The notes beneath the pieces are model-generated. The model saw only the letters and a list, made by a program, of their open reading frames with translations. It had not been told where the DNA came from and ran no database searches. A DNA stretch of 27,187 bases from Acetobacteraceae bacterium (GTDB lineage Bacteria; Pseudomonadota; Alphaproteobacteria; Acetobacterales; Acetobacteraceae): NCBI GenBank assembly GCA_025356735.1, contig JANXRT010000187.1, positions 1-27,187 on the forward strand, read 5' to 3'. Below, in pieces: positions 1 through 6,845 of this stretch. Within the stretch, counting starts at the first letter, position 1; every line of letters begins with the position of its first letter. Made by a program: the position numbers and the translations under genes.

Positions 1-1334
1 GCGGCGGTGACGGCGGGGTCGCCCTCGACCGCACCGGCGGGGCCGAACCGGGTGAAGGTGAAAGCCTCGATGAACGAGGCGAGCGGTACGCCATGCTGTA
101 GGCCGATGCTGACGGCGGCCGCGAAATTATCCATCAGGCCACGGAAGGCCGGGCTTTCCTTGGGCGCGGTCAGCAGGATCTCGCCCAGCCTGCCATCGGC
201 GTATTCGCCGGTGCGCAGATAGAGCCGATGGCCGCCGACGGTCGCCTTTTGGGTGTAGCCGGCACGTCGGGCGGGCAGTTCCATGCGCTTCGGAGTGGCA
301 CCGGGCGCGGCATGGCTGGCGGCGGATTGTGGCCGGGCGGCAGGCATCCGGATGAACGGCGCCACCGCGTCTTGCATCGCGGCATGGTCTGCCTCCGTTG
401 CCGTCGGCAGCATCGTCTCGCCCCGCAGCATGGCGGCCAGGGCCGCCTCGCCCGAGAGGCCCGAGGCCGCAAGCCACGCTCGGCTGCCACGGCTCAGTTC
501 GCCGGCCGGGTTCAACGGCGAGAAAGCCGGCGCGATGCCGGTCGTCTCGACGCCGAGCAGCGCCTCGACCGGGCCGGCGGCGACGGCTGCGGCGAGCGTC
601 TCGTGGTGCTGGCCGGTGATCGCGGCAGCTTCCTGACCGGCGGCGGCAACCGCCTGCGTCAGGGTCTCCAGCACGCAGTCCGGAACGGGCGGCAGGGCGC
701 GGCGCTGGTAGCGAGCGCCCAGGCGTGTCGCCATGGCGCCGGACGCGATCTCCGCGCGCAGGCGCAGCAAGGCCGCGATGTTGGCGGCGATACCGTGGGC
801 GCGCGGGTCGGCATAGGGAACACCTAGCGCCGCCAGCAGGCCAGCGAGGTCGGAAACGCCGAGTGCGAGGCATGGCGCGGCCGTGGATGCGAGGGTAAGC
901 GCGACCACCGCGGTCTCGACCGCGCTTGCAAAAGCCTCCGCGTCGAAGCCGGTGCCGGCATCGTGGAACGAGGCAAGGTTGAACACGAAACCAAGTTGCC
1001 CATCCACGCCGCGCCAAACGGCTTCGCACGGAGCGGCCTGGCGATGCAGCAACAGGGCATGGAGCCGATCGGACAGGTTCGGGTCCATCTCCGCATGCCG
1101 CGCGATCGGAACGATCCAGCTTTCGGCCATGTCGACCAGCGATATGTCCGGCAACCTGCCGGTCCCGAACGGAAGGACATTACCGCCGCGGTCCCCCGCG
1201 AGTTCAGCGAGGCCTGCGGCCGCCTCGTCGTCCCACCCGCCAGGCAGCCGGACCCGCCGCGGCTGGCCGTCCGGGTCGGCCGCCGCCTCCACCCACCGCA
1301 TCCGCACGCCATGCCAGACTTTGGTTTTGCCCAT
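1..1334 (-). CDS. TSCPD-domain protein, degenerate NrdJ-like (B12-dependent ribonucleotide reductase C-terminal half), partial
   Basis: The gene starts at an ATG at 1334 (MGKTKVWHGVRMRW) and runs off the left edge, so about 444 residues are seen and the 3' end is missing. From about residue 355 it reads RRAGYTQKATVGGHRLYLRT, then LGEIL, then SIGLQHGVPLASFIEAFTFT and RFGPAGAV. This is the conserved stretch before the TSCPD region of adenosylcobalamin-dependent ribonucleotide reductases (NrdJ). Further upstream, LGVSDLAGLLAALGVPYADP resembles the NrdJ segment around LGYANLG..LL...G.PYDS. The N-terminal part of the reductase, with most of the catalytic barrel, is not present, so I infer a non-catalytic paralogue rather than a working reductase. 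The role is unknown; possibilities are a regulatory or structural partner of a real NrdJ, or a reduced relic. It diverges from the NDUFA12 gene. Family assignment is fairly sure, function is not. Confidence 0.75.
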   Translation of the reverse strand, partial: MGKTKVWHGVRMRWVEAAADPDGQPRRVRLPGGWDDEAAAGLAELAGDRGGNVLPFGTGRLPDISLVDMAESWIVPIARHAEMDPNLSDRLHALLLHRQAAPCEAVWRGVDGQLGFVFNLASFHDAGTGFDAEAFASAVETAVVALTLASTAAPCLALGVSDLAGLLAALGVPYADPRAHGIAANIAALLRLRAEIASGAMATRLGARYQRRALPPVPDCVLETLTQAVAAAGQEAAAITGQHHETLAAAVAAGPVEALLGVETTGIAPAFSPLNPAGELSRGSRAWLAASGLSGEAALAAMLRGETMLPTATEADHAAMQDAVAPFIRMPAARPQSAASHAAPGATPKRMELPARRAGYTQKATVGGHRLYLRTGEYADGRLGEILLTAPKESPAFRGLMDNFAAAVSIGLQHGVPLASFIEAFTFTRFGPAGAVEGDPAVTA

Positions 1335-1473
1335 GGGCCGATGCTATGCCAGAGAACGGCGTGGTGAAAGCACATTTTGCGGTCGCCGCGCTCTATTACC
1401 ACAAAATGCTGTGTGCCGTCGGTATTTTCGAGCCGTGGTGGACCGCGGGCGCAAGCCTTCGTATATGTTCGGA
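1335..1473. promoter_or_regulatory. Divergent intergenic region with short inverted repeats
   Basis: These 139 bases separate the NrdJ-like gene (minus) from the NDUFA12 gene (plus), so both promoters should lie here. A 7-base inverted repeat, CATTTTG (1373-1379) and CAAAATG (1402-1408), has centres about 29 bases apart. The right half sits in CACAAAATGCTGTG (1400-1413), with CACA/TGTG arms. No convincing -35/-10 pair or Shine-Dalgarno was identified. The role as an operator is a guess. Confidence 0.25.
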
Positions 1474-1827
1474 ATGAATATCGGCACCCGCATCTTCACC
1501 TGGCTTCATGGCCGTCGCGTAGGCTCCGACGCCGCCGGCAATATCTACTACACCGAGCGCCGTCCGGGCGGGCGCATCCGCCCACGCCGATGGGTCGATT
1601 TCATCGGGCCGCCGGAGGCCAGCGCAATCCCCGCCGAATGGCATTCGTGGCTGCACCACACCACCGCCGAGCCGCTGCCCGATACCGGGCGCAAGCCATG
1701 GCAGAAGGTGCACCATGTCAACGCGACGGGCACGCCTTTCGGCTATCGGCCGCCGGGCCACGACTACCAGGGCGGCCACCGCGCCCGCGCGACCGGCGAC
1801 TACGAGTCCTGGACCCCCGGTTCCTGA
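1474..1827 (+). CDS. NADH:ubiquinone oxidoreductase subunit NDUFA12 family protein
   Basis: A protein of 117 residues beginning MNIGTRIFTWLHGRRVGSDA and containing NIYYTERR, RWVDF, PAEWHSWLHH and GYESWTPG-like (YESWTPG) segments. These are hallmarks of the NDUFA12/B17.2 accessory subunit of respiratory complex I, which alphaproteobacteria share with mitochondria. It lies on the inner face of the inner membrane with the matrix-arm subunits. An in-frame ATG at 1465 would add MFG; I prefer 1474 because homologues begin with M-(N)-IGT, but there is no clear ribosome binding site for either. It is first of a compact run: mlaD starts 9 bases after its stop, a gene order typical of Rhodospirillales. 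The reading frame stays open far upstream, but that part overlaps the divergent gene and is not coding. Confidence 0.88.
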   Translation: MNIGTRIFTWLHGRRVGSDAAGNIYYTERRPGGRIRPRRWVDFIGPPEASAIPAEWHSWLHHTTAEPLPDTGRKPWQKVHHVNATGTPFGYRPPGHDYQGGHRARATGDYESWTPGS

Positions 1828-1836
1828 GCCGCCGGC

Positions 1837-2358
1837 ATGACTTCCTCGACGATCGCGCGACGTAGCGCCACCGAATTGCTGACCGGGCTGGCGGTGTTGC
1901 TGATCGCCGCCGGGTTCCTGTTCTACGCCGTGATCCACTCCGGCCGCAGCAGCGCCTCCGGCTATCCTCTGATCGCCAGGTTCGACCATATCGATGGGCT
2001 GCTGGTCGGCTCAGACGTACGCCTGGCCGGAGTCAAGGTAGGCAGCGTCAGCAGTGCCCGGATCGACCCGCAGACCTACCTGGCGGTGGTCACGCTCAGC
2101 CTGCAGGACAACATCCAGCTGCCCAAGGACAGCAGCGCCGAGATCACCAGCGACGGGCTGCTCGGCGGCAAGTTCCTGTCGCTGACGCCGGGTGGCGACA
2201 CCACCATGCTCAAGCCCGGCCAGACCATCACCATCACCCAATCCTCGGTCAGCCTGGAGCAGTTGCTCGGGAAATTCATCTTCAGCGTCACCAGCCTGGT
2301 GGGTCCAGCCAAAGGGGACGCGGCGGCGGCGCAGAAACCTGGCGCGGCACCGAAGTGA
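1837..2358 (+). CDS. mlaD: Outer membrane lipid asymmetry maintenance protein MlaD
   Basis: A 173-residue MCE-domain protein. One membrane anchor lies at about residues 13-31 (LLTGLAVLLIAAGFLFYAVI). A single MCE domain follows (residues about 40-118), with the typical segments FDHIDGLLVGSDVRLAGVKV, VGSV and SSAEITSDGLLGGKFLSLTPGG. MlaD is the hexameric periplasmic substrate-binding part of the MlaFEDB ABC transporter, which moves phospholipids between inner and outer membranes. Length and single-domain layout fit MlaD rather than the longer PqiB/YebT proteins. The transporter's ATPase and permease genes are not in this window, so mlaD is split from them here. Its stop overlaps the GTG start of the next gene (GTGA), suggesting translational coupling. 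Confidence 0.9.
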   Translation: MTSSTIARRSATELLTGLAVLLIAAGFLFYAVIHSGRSSASGYPLIARFDHIDGLLVGSDVRLAGVKVGSVSSARIDPQTYLAVVTLSLQDNIQLPKDSSAEITSDGLLGGKFLSLTPGGDTTMLKPGQTITITQSSVSLEQLLGKFIFSVTSLVGPAKGDAAAAQKPGAAPK

Positions 2359-2762
2359 GCCGAGCGCCGCTGGGCTGCCTGGCAGCCACGATCGTCCTGA
2401 TGCTGACAGCGGCATCGGCCGCGCCCAGTGCCGACACGCCACCGGAACGTGACGGCACGGCGTCCGTCTGGCTGGGGCGCAAGGCCGCCGAGTTGCAGGT
2501 GCTGGACAAGATTAATGCCCGCCATGGCACGCTCAGCGTGCCGGTCGGGCAGCAAGCGCATTACGGCTCGCTGACCATCGATGTGCGCAACTGCGTGGTG
2601 CGGCCGGCCAACCAGCCGGCGGAGGCGGCGGCGTTCCTGACCGTAACCGACGCCAACAACGAGGGCGTCGCGTTCCAAGGCTGGATGATCGCCGGCCAGC
2701 CGGCGCTGTCGATGCTGCAGCATCCGGTATTCGACCTGCGGGTCCTGGGCTGCACGCCATGA
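2355..2762 (+). CDS. DUF2155 domain-containing periplasmic protein
   Basis: A 135-residue protein with a GTG start overlapping the mlaD stop. A signal peptide is visible at residues 1-23 (hydrophobic CLAATIVLMLTAASA, cleavage near ASA-AP). The mature part has AELQVLDKINARHGTLSVPV, YGSLTIDVRNCVVRP and a C-terminal block AFQGWMIAGQPALSMLQHPV with FDLRVLGC. This is the pattern of the DUF2155 family, usually found beside NDUFA12 and mlaD in alphaproteobacteria. Two conserved cysteines (NCVV and LGC) may form a disulfide, which would fit the dsbB gene downstream, but that is inference. Biochemical function is unknown. The end of the gene falls in a 17-base tandem duplication (2748-2781). Confidence 0.85.
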   Translation: MSRAPLGCLAATIVLMLTAASAAPSADTPPERDGTASVWLGRKAAELQVLDKINARHGTLSVPVGQQAHYGSLTIDVRNCVVRPANQPAEAAAFLTVTDANNEGVAFQGWMIAGQPALSMLQHPVFDLRVLGCTP

Positions 2763-2781
2763 TCGGCTGCACGCCATGACC
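2748..2781 (+). repeat. 17-bp tandem duplication at the DUF2155/otsB junction
   Basis: GGCTGCACGCCATGATC (2748-2764) is followed directly by GGCTGCACGCCATGACC (2765-2781), with one mismatch. Each copy contains CCATGA. In the first copy the TGA is the DUF2155 stop. In the second copy the ATG is the otsB start. Between them a mini reading frame (M-I-G-C-T-P, 2759-2779) begins on the first ATG and ends in a TGA that overlaps the otsB ATG. Confidence 0.9.
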
Positions 2782-3522
2782 GATGGCGCCGACACAACGG
2801 CACTGCCGCCGATGGCACGCAGCGCGTTGCTGCTCGACATGGACGGCACTCTGCTCGATATCGCATCGACACCGGCTGCCGTGGTGGTGCCGCCGCAGCT
2901 GCTGGACTCGTTGCGCGCGCTGACGGTGCGGTTGGACGGCGCCTTGGCGGTGGTCAGCGGCCGGCCGGTGGCGCAGATCGACGCCCTGCTTCAGGCCATC
3001 CCCTATGCGGCTTCGGGCGAGCATGGCGGCGCCTTGCGCTTCGGGCCCGACGCCGCATTGCAGCGTGGCGCTTTGCCCGAGCCCCCCGCCCATTGGCTCG
3101 CCGCCGTTTCCGCCTGGGTCGGCGCCAACCCCGGCACCTTGCTGGAGCTCAAGGCACGCGGCTTCGTGGTGCACTTTCGTGCCGTGCCGGTGCTGGACTC
3201 GACGATCAGGGCGATGCTGGAGGCGATGATCGCGGCAAACGACGCTTTCTCGTTGATGCCGGGGCGCAAGGCGTGGGAGGTTCGGCCTGCCGCCGTCAAC
3301 AAGGGCACGGCGGTCGCTGCATTGATGGCGCGCGCGCCATTCGCCGGGCGGCTGCCGATTTTCATCGGCGATGACGTGACCGACGAGGACGGCATTGCAG
3401 CGGCCGGCGCGCAAGGCGGCGCCGGGCTTCTGGTGGCACCCGCGTTCGGCGACCCGCAGGGGGTCCGCGACTGGCTTGCCGCCAGCGCCAGCGCCGGGGA
3501 GTGGGCGGCGATCCGAGCCTGA
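2776..3522 (+). CDS. otsB: Trehalose-phosphatase OtsB
   Basis: A 248-residue HAD-superfamily phosphatase. Motif I is LLLDMDGTLLDI (nucleophile and acid-base Asp pair, about residue 18). Next come VVSGRPVAQID (motif II region), the sugar-phosphate cap with SGEHGGALR, and motifs III/IV in VNKGTAVAALM and FIGDDVTDEDG. This set and the length fit trehalose-6-phosphate phosphatase, which dephosphorylates trehalose-6-phosphate to trehalose in the cytoplasm, a stress protectant. The partner synthase otsA is not in the window. ATG 2776 is the only sensible start; it is probably reached by re-initiation through the tandem duplication. The dsbB start follows 14 bases after its stop, so the genes are likely co-transcribed. 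Confidence 0.88.
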   Translation: MTDGADTTALPPMARSALLLDMDGTLLDIASTPAAVVVPPQLLDSLRALTVRLDGALAVVSGRPVAQIDALLQAIPYAASGEHGGALRFGPDAALQRGALPEPPAHWLAAVSAWVGANPGTLLELKARGFVVHFRAVPVLDSTIRAMLEAMIAANDAFSLMPGRKAWEVRPAAVNKGTAVAALMARAPFAGRLPIFIGDDVTDEDGIAAAGAQGGAGLLVAPAFGDPQGVRDWLAASASAGEWAAIRA

Positions 3523-3536
3523 GGCACTTTCGCGAC

Positions 3537-4028
3537 ATGGGAAAACTAACTCCGCGCATCGTCGCGCTGTTTAGCCTGCTCGCCGCCGGGCTGGCGCTTG
3601 GCGTGGCGCTGGGCTCCGAATACCTCGGTGGCCTGGCGCCCTGCGCGCTGTGCCTATGGGAACGCGTGCCCTACCGGGTGGCGATCGCCCTGGCTGCCCT
3701 GGCGCTGCTGATGCCGTCGCGCGTCGTGCTCAGCCTGATCGCGGGGGTGGCCATCGCAGGCGCCGGGCTGGCCGCGGTCCATGTCGGCGTCGAGCAGGGA
3801 TTCTGGCCAAGCCCGCTGCCGGAATGCGCCACCCACATGACCGCGGTGGGTTCCATCGCCGACCGGCTGGCGGCAATGCCCGCGCTGCCGGCGAAACCGT
3901 GCGACGAACCAAGCTTCCTCATTCCGTTCGTGCCGGTGTCGATGGCCGCGATGAACCTGCTTTTCGCCCTGGCGTTCGCGGCCTTGCTCGCCATCTATCT
4001 GGTGCAATCGCGAAAGCCACGACCATGA
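3537..4028 (+). CDS. dsbB: Disulfide bond formation protein B (DsbB family)
   Basis: An inner-membrane protein of 163 residues starting MGKLTPRIVALFSLLAAG, with four hydrophobic segments. The first periplasmic loop holds the redox pair in LAPCALCLWERVPYR (CxxC). The second loop holds another cysteine pair, in LPECATHM and AKPCDEPSF. Both pairs needed for passing electrons from DsbA to ubiquinone are therefore present. The W-E-R after CxxC is typical of DsbB. An in-frame ATG at 3501 lies inside otsB and would add 12 polar residues, so 3537 is preferred. The stop overlaps the next ATG (ATGA at 4025), meaning coupling to the ubiquinone hydroxylase gene; DsbB uses ubiquinone as acceptor, so the pairing makes sense. 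Confidence 0.87.
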   Translation: MGKLTPRIVALFSLLAAGLALGVALGSEYLGGLAPCALCLWERVPYRVAIALAALALLMPSRVVLSLIAGVAIAGAGLAAVHVGVEQGFWPSPLPECATHMTAVGSIADRLAAMPALPAKPCDEPSFLIPFVPVSMAAMNLLFALAFAALLAIYLVQSRKPRP

Positions 4029-4576
4029 GTGCAACTTTGAAAAACGATCTGCCCGGCAGCCTGTCGCAGGATGAGGCGGTCGAGCGCATGATCCGGGTCG
4101 ACCATGCCGGCGAGTATGGCGCCACCCGCATCTATGCCGGACAGCTGGCGGTACTCGGCCGTGGCGACAAGGGCGACGTGCTGCGTCACATGCTGGATCA
4201 GGAGAAGGTCCATCTGAAGACCTTCTCCGGGTTGATTGCCACCCGCCGCGTGCGGCCGACGGCATTGCTGCCGCTGTGGAACCTAGCCGGCTTCGCGCTT
4301 GGTGCCGCCACCGCACTGCTGGGCGAGAAGGCCGCGATGGCCTGCACAGTCGCGGTCGAGGAGGCAATTGACGAACATTACACGGCGCAGCTCGATACGC
4401 TGGGCGAGACCGAACCGGCGCTGGTCCGCACCATCGAGGCGTTTCGCGCCGAGGAGTTGGAGCATCGCGACATTGGACTCGAGCATGGTGCCGAGCAGGC
4501 ACGAGGCTTCCGCCTGATGTCCGCAGTGATCAAGACGGGCTGCCAGATAGCCATCAAGATCAGCGAAAGAATCTGA
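4025..4576 (+). CDS. Demethoxyubiquinone hydroxylase family protein (COQ7/Coq7-like di-iron enzyme)
   Basis: A 183-residue protein starting MSATLKNDLPGSLSQDEAVE. It carries the di-iron ligand pattern of COQ7: E in HAGEYGATRIYAGQ, ExxH in LDQEKVHLKTF, E in VAVEEAIDEHYTAQL and ExxH in AEELEHRDIGLEHGA. The enzyme hydroxylates the C6 position of 2-octaprenyl-3-methyl-6-methoxy-1,4-benzoquinol in ubiquinone synthesis, on the inner face of the membrane. The chain is close to the length of bacterial COQ7 proteins, and nothing is missing. It is the last gene of the plus-strand run; its start overlaps the dsbB stop. The gene is often labelled coq7 or ubiM-like; the ExxH spacing supports COQ7, not the flavin-dependent UbiF. 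Confidence 0.9.
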   Translation: MSATLKNDLPGSLSQDEAVERMIRVDHAGEYGATRIYAGQLAVLGRGDKGDVLRHMLDQEKVHLKTFSGLIATRRVRPTALLPLWNLAGFALGAATALLGEKAAMACTVAVEEAIDEHYTAQLDTLGETEPALVRTIEAFRAEELEHRDIGLEHGAEQARGFRLMSAVIKTGCQIAIKISERI

Positions 4577-4594
4577 CGGAGCGAATGAAGGTTT

Positions 4595-4607
4595 GGGCCT
4601 CAGGCCC
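4595..4607. terminator. Short hairpin between convergent genes
   Basis: GGGCCT-C-AGGCCC forms a small perfect stem in the 45-base gap between the COQ7 stop (4576) and the HNH endonuclease stop (4622, minus). It is placed where a bidirectional terminator would be expected, but there is no T-run on either side, so termination is only a weak suggestion. Confidence 0.25.
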
Positions 4608-4621
4608 CAGCCGGCGGAGCC

Positions 4622-5218
4622 CTAACTTTCGAGCTCGCTATCCCAATACAAATAATCCCGCCAACTCTGATGCAGATAGTTGGGCGGAAACGCCCGCCCG
4701 TTATCCTGCAACTCCCACGTCGTCGGCTGGCGCGGCTCCGAGCGCGGAAACATCCGGCACTCGCGCGACAAGTGCGAGCCTTTGCGCAGGTTGCAGGCGC
4801 CGCAGGCGGTGACGACGTTTTCCCAGGTGGTGCGCCCACCCCTGCAACGCGGTACGACGTGGTCAAAGGTCAGGTCCGGCGCCGGCGAGCGTTCGCTGCA
4901 GTACTGGCACTCGAATGCGTCGCGGAGAAACACGTTGAACCGGGTGAAGGCGGGCCGGCGGGAGCTCGGGATGTAATCCTTGAGTGCGATGACGCTGGGC
5001 AGCCGCATCGTCATGCTCGGCGAATGGACTTCGGTATCGTATTCGTTGAGCACCGAGACGCGGTCCATGAACACGGCCTTGACCGCATCCTGCCAGCACC
5101 ACAGCGACAGCGGGAAATAGGATAGCGGGCGAAAATCCGCGTTTAGCACCAGCGCAGGGAAATGCTGTCCGCCATCCGGCAAGAAAAGCTCCGTGTCAAA
5201 CGCAGGAGATACAGTCAT
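4622..5218 (-). CDS. HNH endonuclease family protein
   Basis: A 198-residue protein starting MTVSPAFDTELFLPDGGQ. The HNH/McrA-like zinc nuclease core is at about residues 103-147: ECQYC (first CxxC), DLTFDHVVPRCRGG (the DH of the metal-binding His), TTWENVVTACGACN (the N and the second CxxC) and LRKG. The N-terminal half (ALVLNADFRPLSYFPLSLWC, DRVSVLNEYD, PSVIALKDYI) matches a widespread alphaproteobacterial family of stand-alone HNH proteins. They are chromosomally encoded and not tied to restriction systems or introns. Their substrate is not known. Nothing in the surrounding genes suggests a restriction-modification or toxin role. There is no good ribosome binding site before 5218, but the start fits homologues. 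Confidence 0.85.
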   Translation of the reverse strand: MTVSPAFDTELFLPDGGQHFPALVLNADFRPLSYFPLSLWCWQDAVKAVFMDRVSVLNEYDTEVHSPSMTMRLPSVIALKDYIPSSRRPAFTRFNVFLRDAFECQYCSERSPAPDLTFDHVVPRCRGGRTTWENVVTACGACNLRKGSHLSRECRMFPRSEPRQPTTWELQDNGRAFPPNYLHQSWRDYLYWDSELES

Positions 5219-5287
5219 CTAGAAAGCGCATGATCGCAGACAGATATGGGTGCCGCAAGCTGTCACGCCACCGGATTCACGCTCCTG

Positions 5288-5956
5288 TCATGCCTCTGCA
5301 TCAGGGGAACCCAGATAGCGTTGCAGGAACAGCGCCCCTCGCGACAATCCGACCTCGTCGATGCCGTGCCCGAGGCCTGGGCAGAACAGCGACTCGACCG
5401 GAATGCCTTCCCGATGAAGCGCCGCCTCCGCCTCGCGTGAGCGAAGTGAGGAGACGACCTCGTCGTCCTCGCCATGCACCAGCAGCACCGGTGGCCGGTG
5501 GGTGATTTCGGCGGCGAGGCTTTCCGGCGCCATCAGGGCACCGGAGTAGGCCAGGATCGCCCGCGGCGCGGCAACGCGCCGCAGCCCGACATGCAGCGCC
5601 ATCATCGCGCCCTGGCTGAAGCCCATCAGCGCGTAGGCATCGGCGGGCAGTTCAAGCCTGGAAAGCTCGCTGTCGATGAAACCGTCGAGGTGGCGCGCCG
5701 CCGACCGAACCTGGGGCTCGATCACCGACGGCGTGCGGTCGGCGACGCTGAACCATTGCCGTCCGTGCGGCGCCATGTCGCACGGCAACGGCGCGTGGGG
5801 TGCCATGAAGGCGGCATCCGGCACCGCATGCGCCCAGGCGGCGGCGATGTCGATCAGGTCGAAACCGTCGGCTCCCAGGCCGTGGCACAGCACAACCAGC
5901 TGTCTTGGCGGGTTGCCGGAAGCCGGGCCGGTGCGGGGGAAATCAGCCTGTGCCAT
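5288..5956 (-). CDS. Alpha/beta hydrolase, phospholipase/carboxylesterase family
   Basis: A 222-residue serine hydrolase. VVLCHGLGADGFDL gives the oxyanion-hole region. The nucleophile elbow is GFSQG (in YALMGFSQGAMMALHVGL), the catalytic Asp is in VHGEDDEVV and the His in PGLGHGID. This is the layout of the small carboxylesterase/acyl-protein thioesterase (YpfH-like) group, cytosolic enzymes of uncertain natural substrate. The start at 5956 (MAQADF) is preferred over the upstream in-frame start because a good ribosome binding site, GGAGAG, sits just before it. It diverges from gluQRS with 44 bases between the starts. Confidence 0.85.
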   Translation of the reverse strand: MAQADFPRTGPASGNPPRQLVVLCHGLGADGFDLIDIAAAWAHAVPDAAFMAPHAPLPCDMAPHGRQWFSVADRTPSVIEPQVRSAARHLDGFIDSELSRLELPADAYALMGFSQGAMMALHVGLRRVAAPRAILAYSGALMAPESLAAEITHRPPVLLVHGEDDEVVSSLRSREAEAALHREGIPVESLFCPGLGHGIDEVGLSRGALFLQRYLGSPDAEA

Positions 5957-6000
5957 CTTGCTCTCCGTGCTTCCGTTCGGCGTAAAGTGCCACCCGCCCG

Positions 6001-6840
6001 ATGTCCATGACCACCCGATTCGCCCCAAGCCCAACCGGCTATCTGCACCTTGGCCATGCTCGCGCGGCGATGATCGCCTGGCAGCACGCCCGGCGCGGGA
6101 ACGGGCGGTTCCTGTTGCGCATGGAGGATATCGATCCGACCCGGTGCCGGCCTGAATTTACCGCCGCCATCCTCCAGGATCTGGCCTGGCTCGGTATCGA
6201 CTGGGATTTTGGCGTGTGGCACCAGTCCGACCATCTGCCCGAGTATCGCCAGGTGCTCGACGATCTTATGGCTCGTGGCCTGGTCTATCCGTGCTTTTGC
6301 AGCCGCGCGGAAATCCGCCGGGAGATCGCCCTGTCCGGCGCCGCGCCGCACGCGCCGGATGGCAACGCGATTTATCCCGGCACCTGTCGTCGGCTGCCTG
6401 CCACGGCGCGAGCCAAGCGGCTGACCAACGGAGTGGCGCACGCGTGGCGGCTGGACACGGAGCGCGCCGTTGCGTCGGTTCCTAAGCTGCATTTCCGTGA
6501 GCATGGCGCGCCGGTCGCGTGCCGGCCGGAAAGCTTTGGCGATGTCGTCCTCGCCCGCAATGACGCACCGGCGAGCTATCACCTGTGCGTCACCCATGAC
6601 GACGCGATCCAGGGCGTGACGCTGGTCACCCGCGGCGAGGATTTGCTGCCGGCAACGGCGATCCACCGGCTGATCCAGGCATTGATGGGCTGGCCGGCAC
6701 CCGACTATGAGCATTTTTCACTGCTGCTGGATGCCGCCGGACGGCGCCTGTCCAAGCGCGACAACGCGGTCACGTTGCGAGACATGCGCGAAGCGGGCCT
6801 AAGCCCGCGCGATGTCCGGATTGCGGCCGAAATCGACTAA
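6001..6840 (+). CDS. gluQRS: tRNA glutamyl-Q(34) synthetase GluQRS
   Basis: A 279-residue truncated relative of glutamyl-tRNA synthetase. The class I signature lies in TRFAPSPTGYLHLGHARAAM (HIGH equivalent HLGH) and the KMSKS equivalent in RLSKRDNAVTLRD. The zinc-binding residues of the GluQRS subgroup are visible: CFC after LVYP and YPGTC about 20 residues on. The anticodon-binding domain is absent, as expected. GluQRS activates glutamate without tRNA and attaches it to the queuosine base at position 34 of tRNA-Asp. ATG 6001 is taken; an ATG two codons later is also possible. It stands alone on the plus strand, convergent with the phzF-like gene (stop 6846) after a 5-base gap. Confidence 0.93.
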   Translation: MSMTTRFAPSPTGYLHLGHARAAMIAWQHARRGNGRFLLRMEDIDPTRCRPEFTAAILQDLAWLGIDWDFGVWHQSDHLPEYRQVLDDLMARGLVYPCFCSRAEIRREIALSGAAPHAPDGNAIYPGTCRRLPATARAKRLTNGVAHAWRLDTERAVASVPKLHFREHGAPVACRPESFGDVVLARNDAPASYHLCVTHDDAIQGVTLVTRGEDLLPATAIHRLIQALMGWPAPDYEHFSLLLDAAGRRLSKRDNAVTLRDMREAGLSPRDVRIAAEID

Positions 6841-6845
6841 CAGGG

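Noticed and set aside
127..1029. Minus-strand open frame overlapping the NrdJ-like gene
   Set aside because: Arg-rich with no motif; the neighbouring frame has the clear NrdJ blocks.
1371..1413. True NrdR boxes before the NrdJ-like gene
   Set aside because: The repeats only loosely resemble the consensus, so I list them just as a weak inverted repeat.
883..1464. Long N-terminal extension of the NDUFA12 frame
   Set aside because: Overlaps the divergent gene, is low-complexity, and NDUFA12 proteins start near MNIGT.
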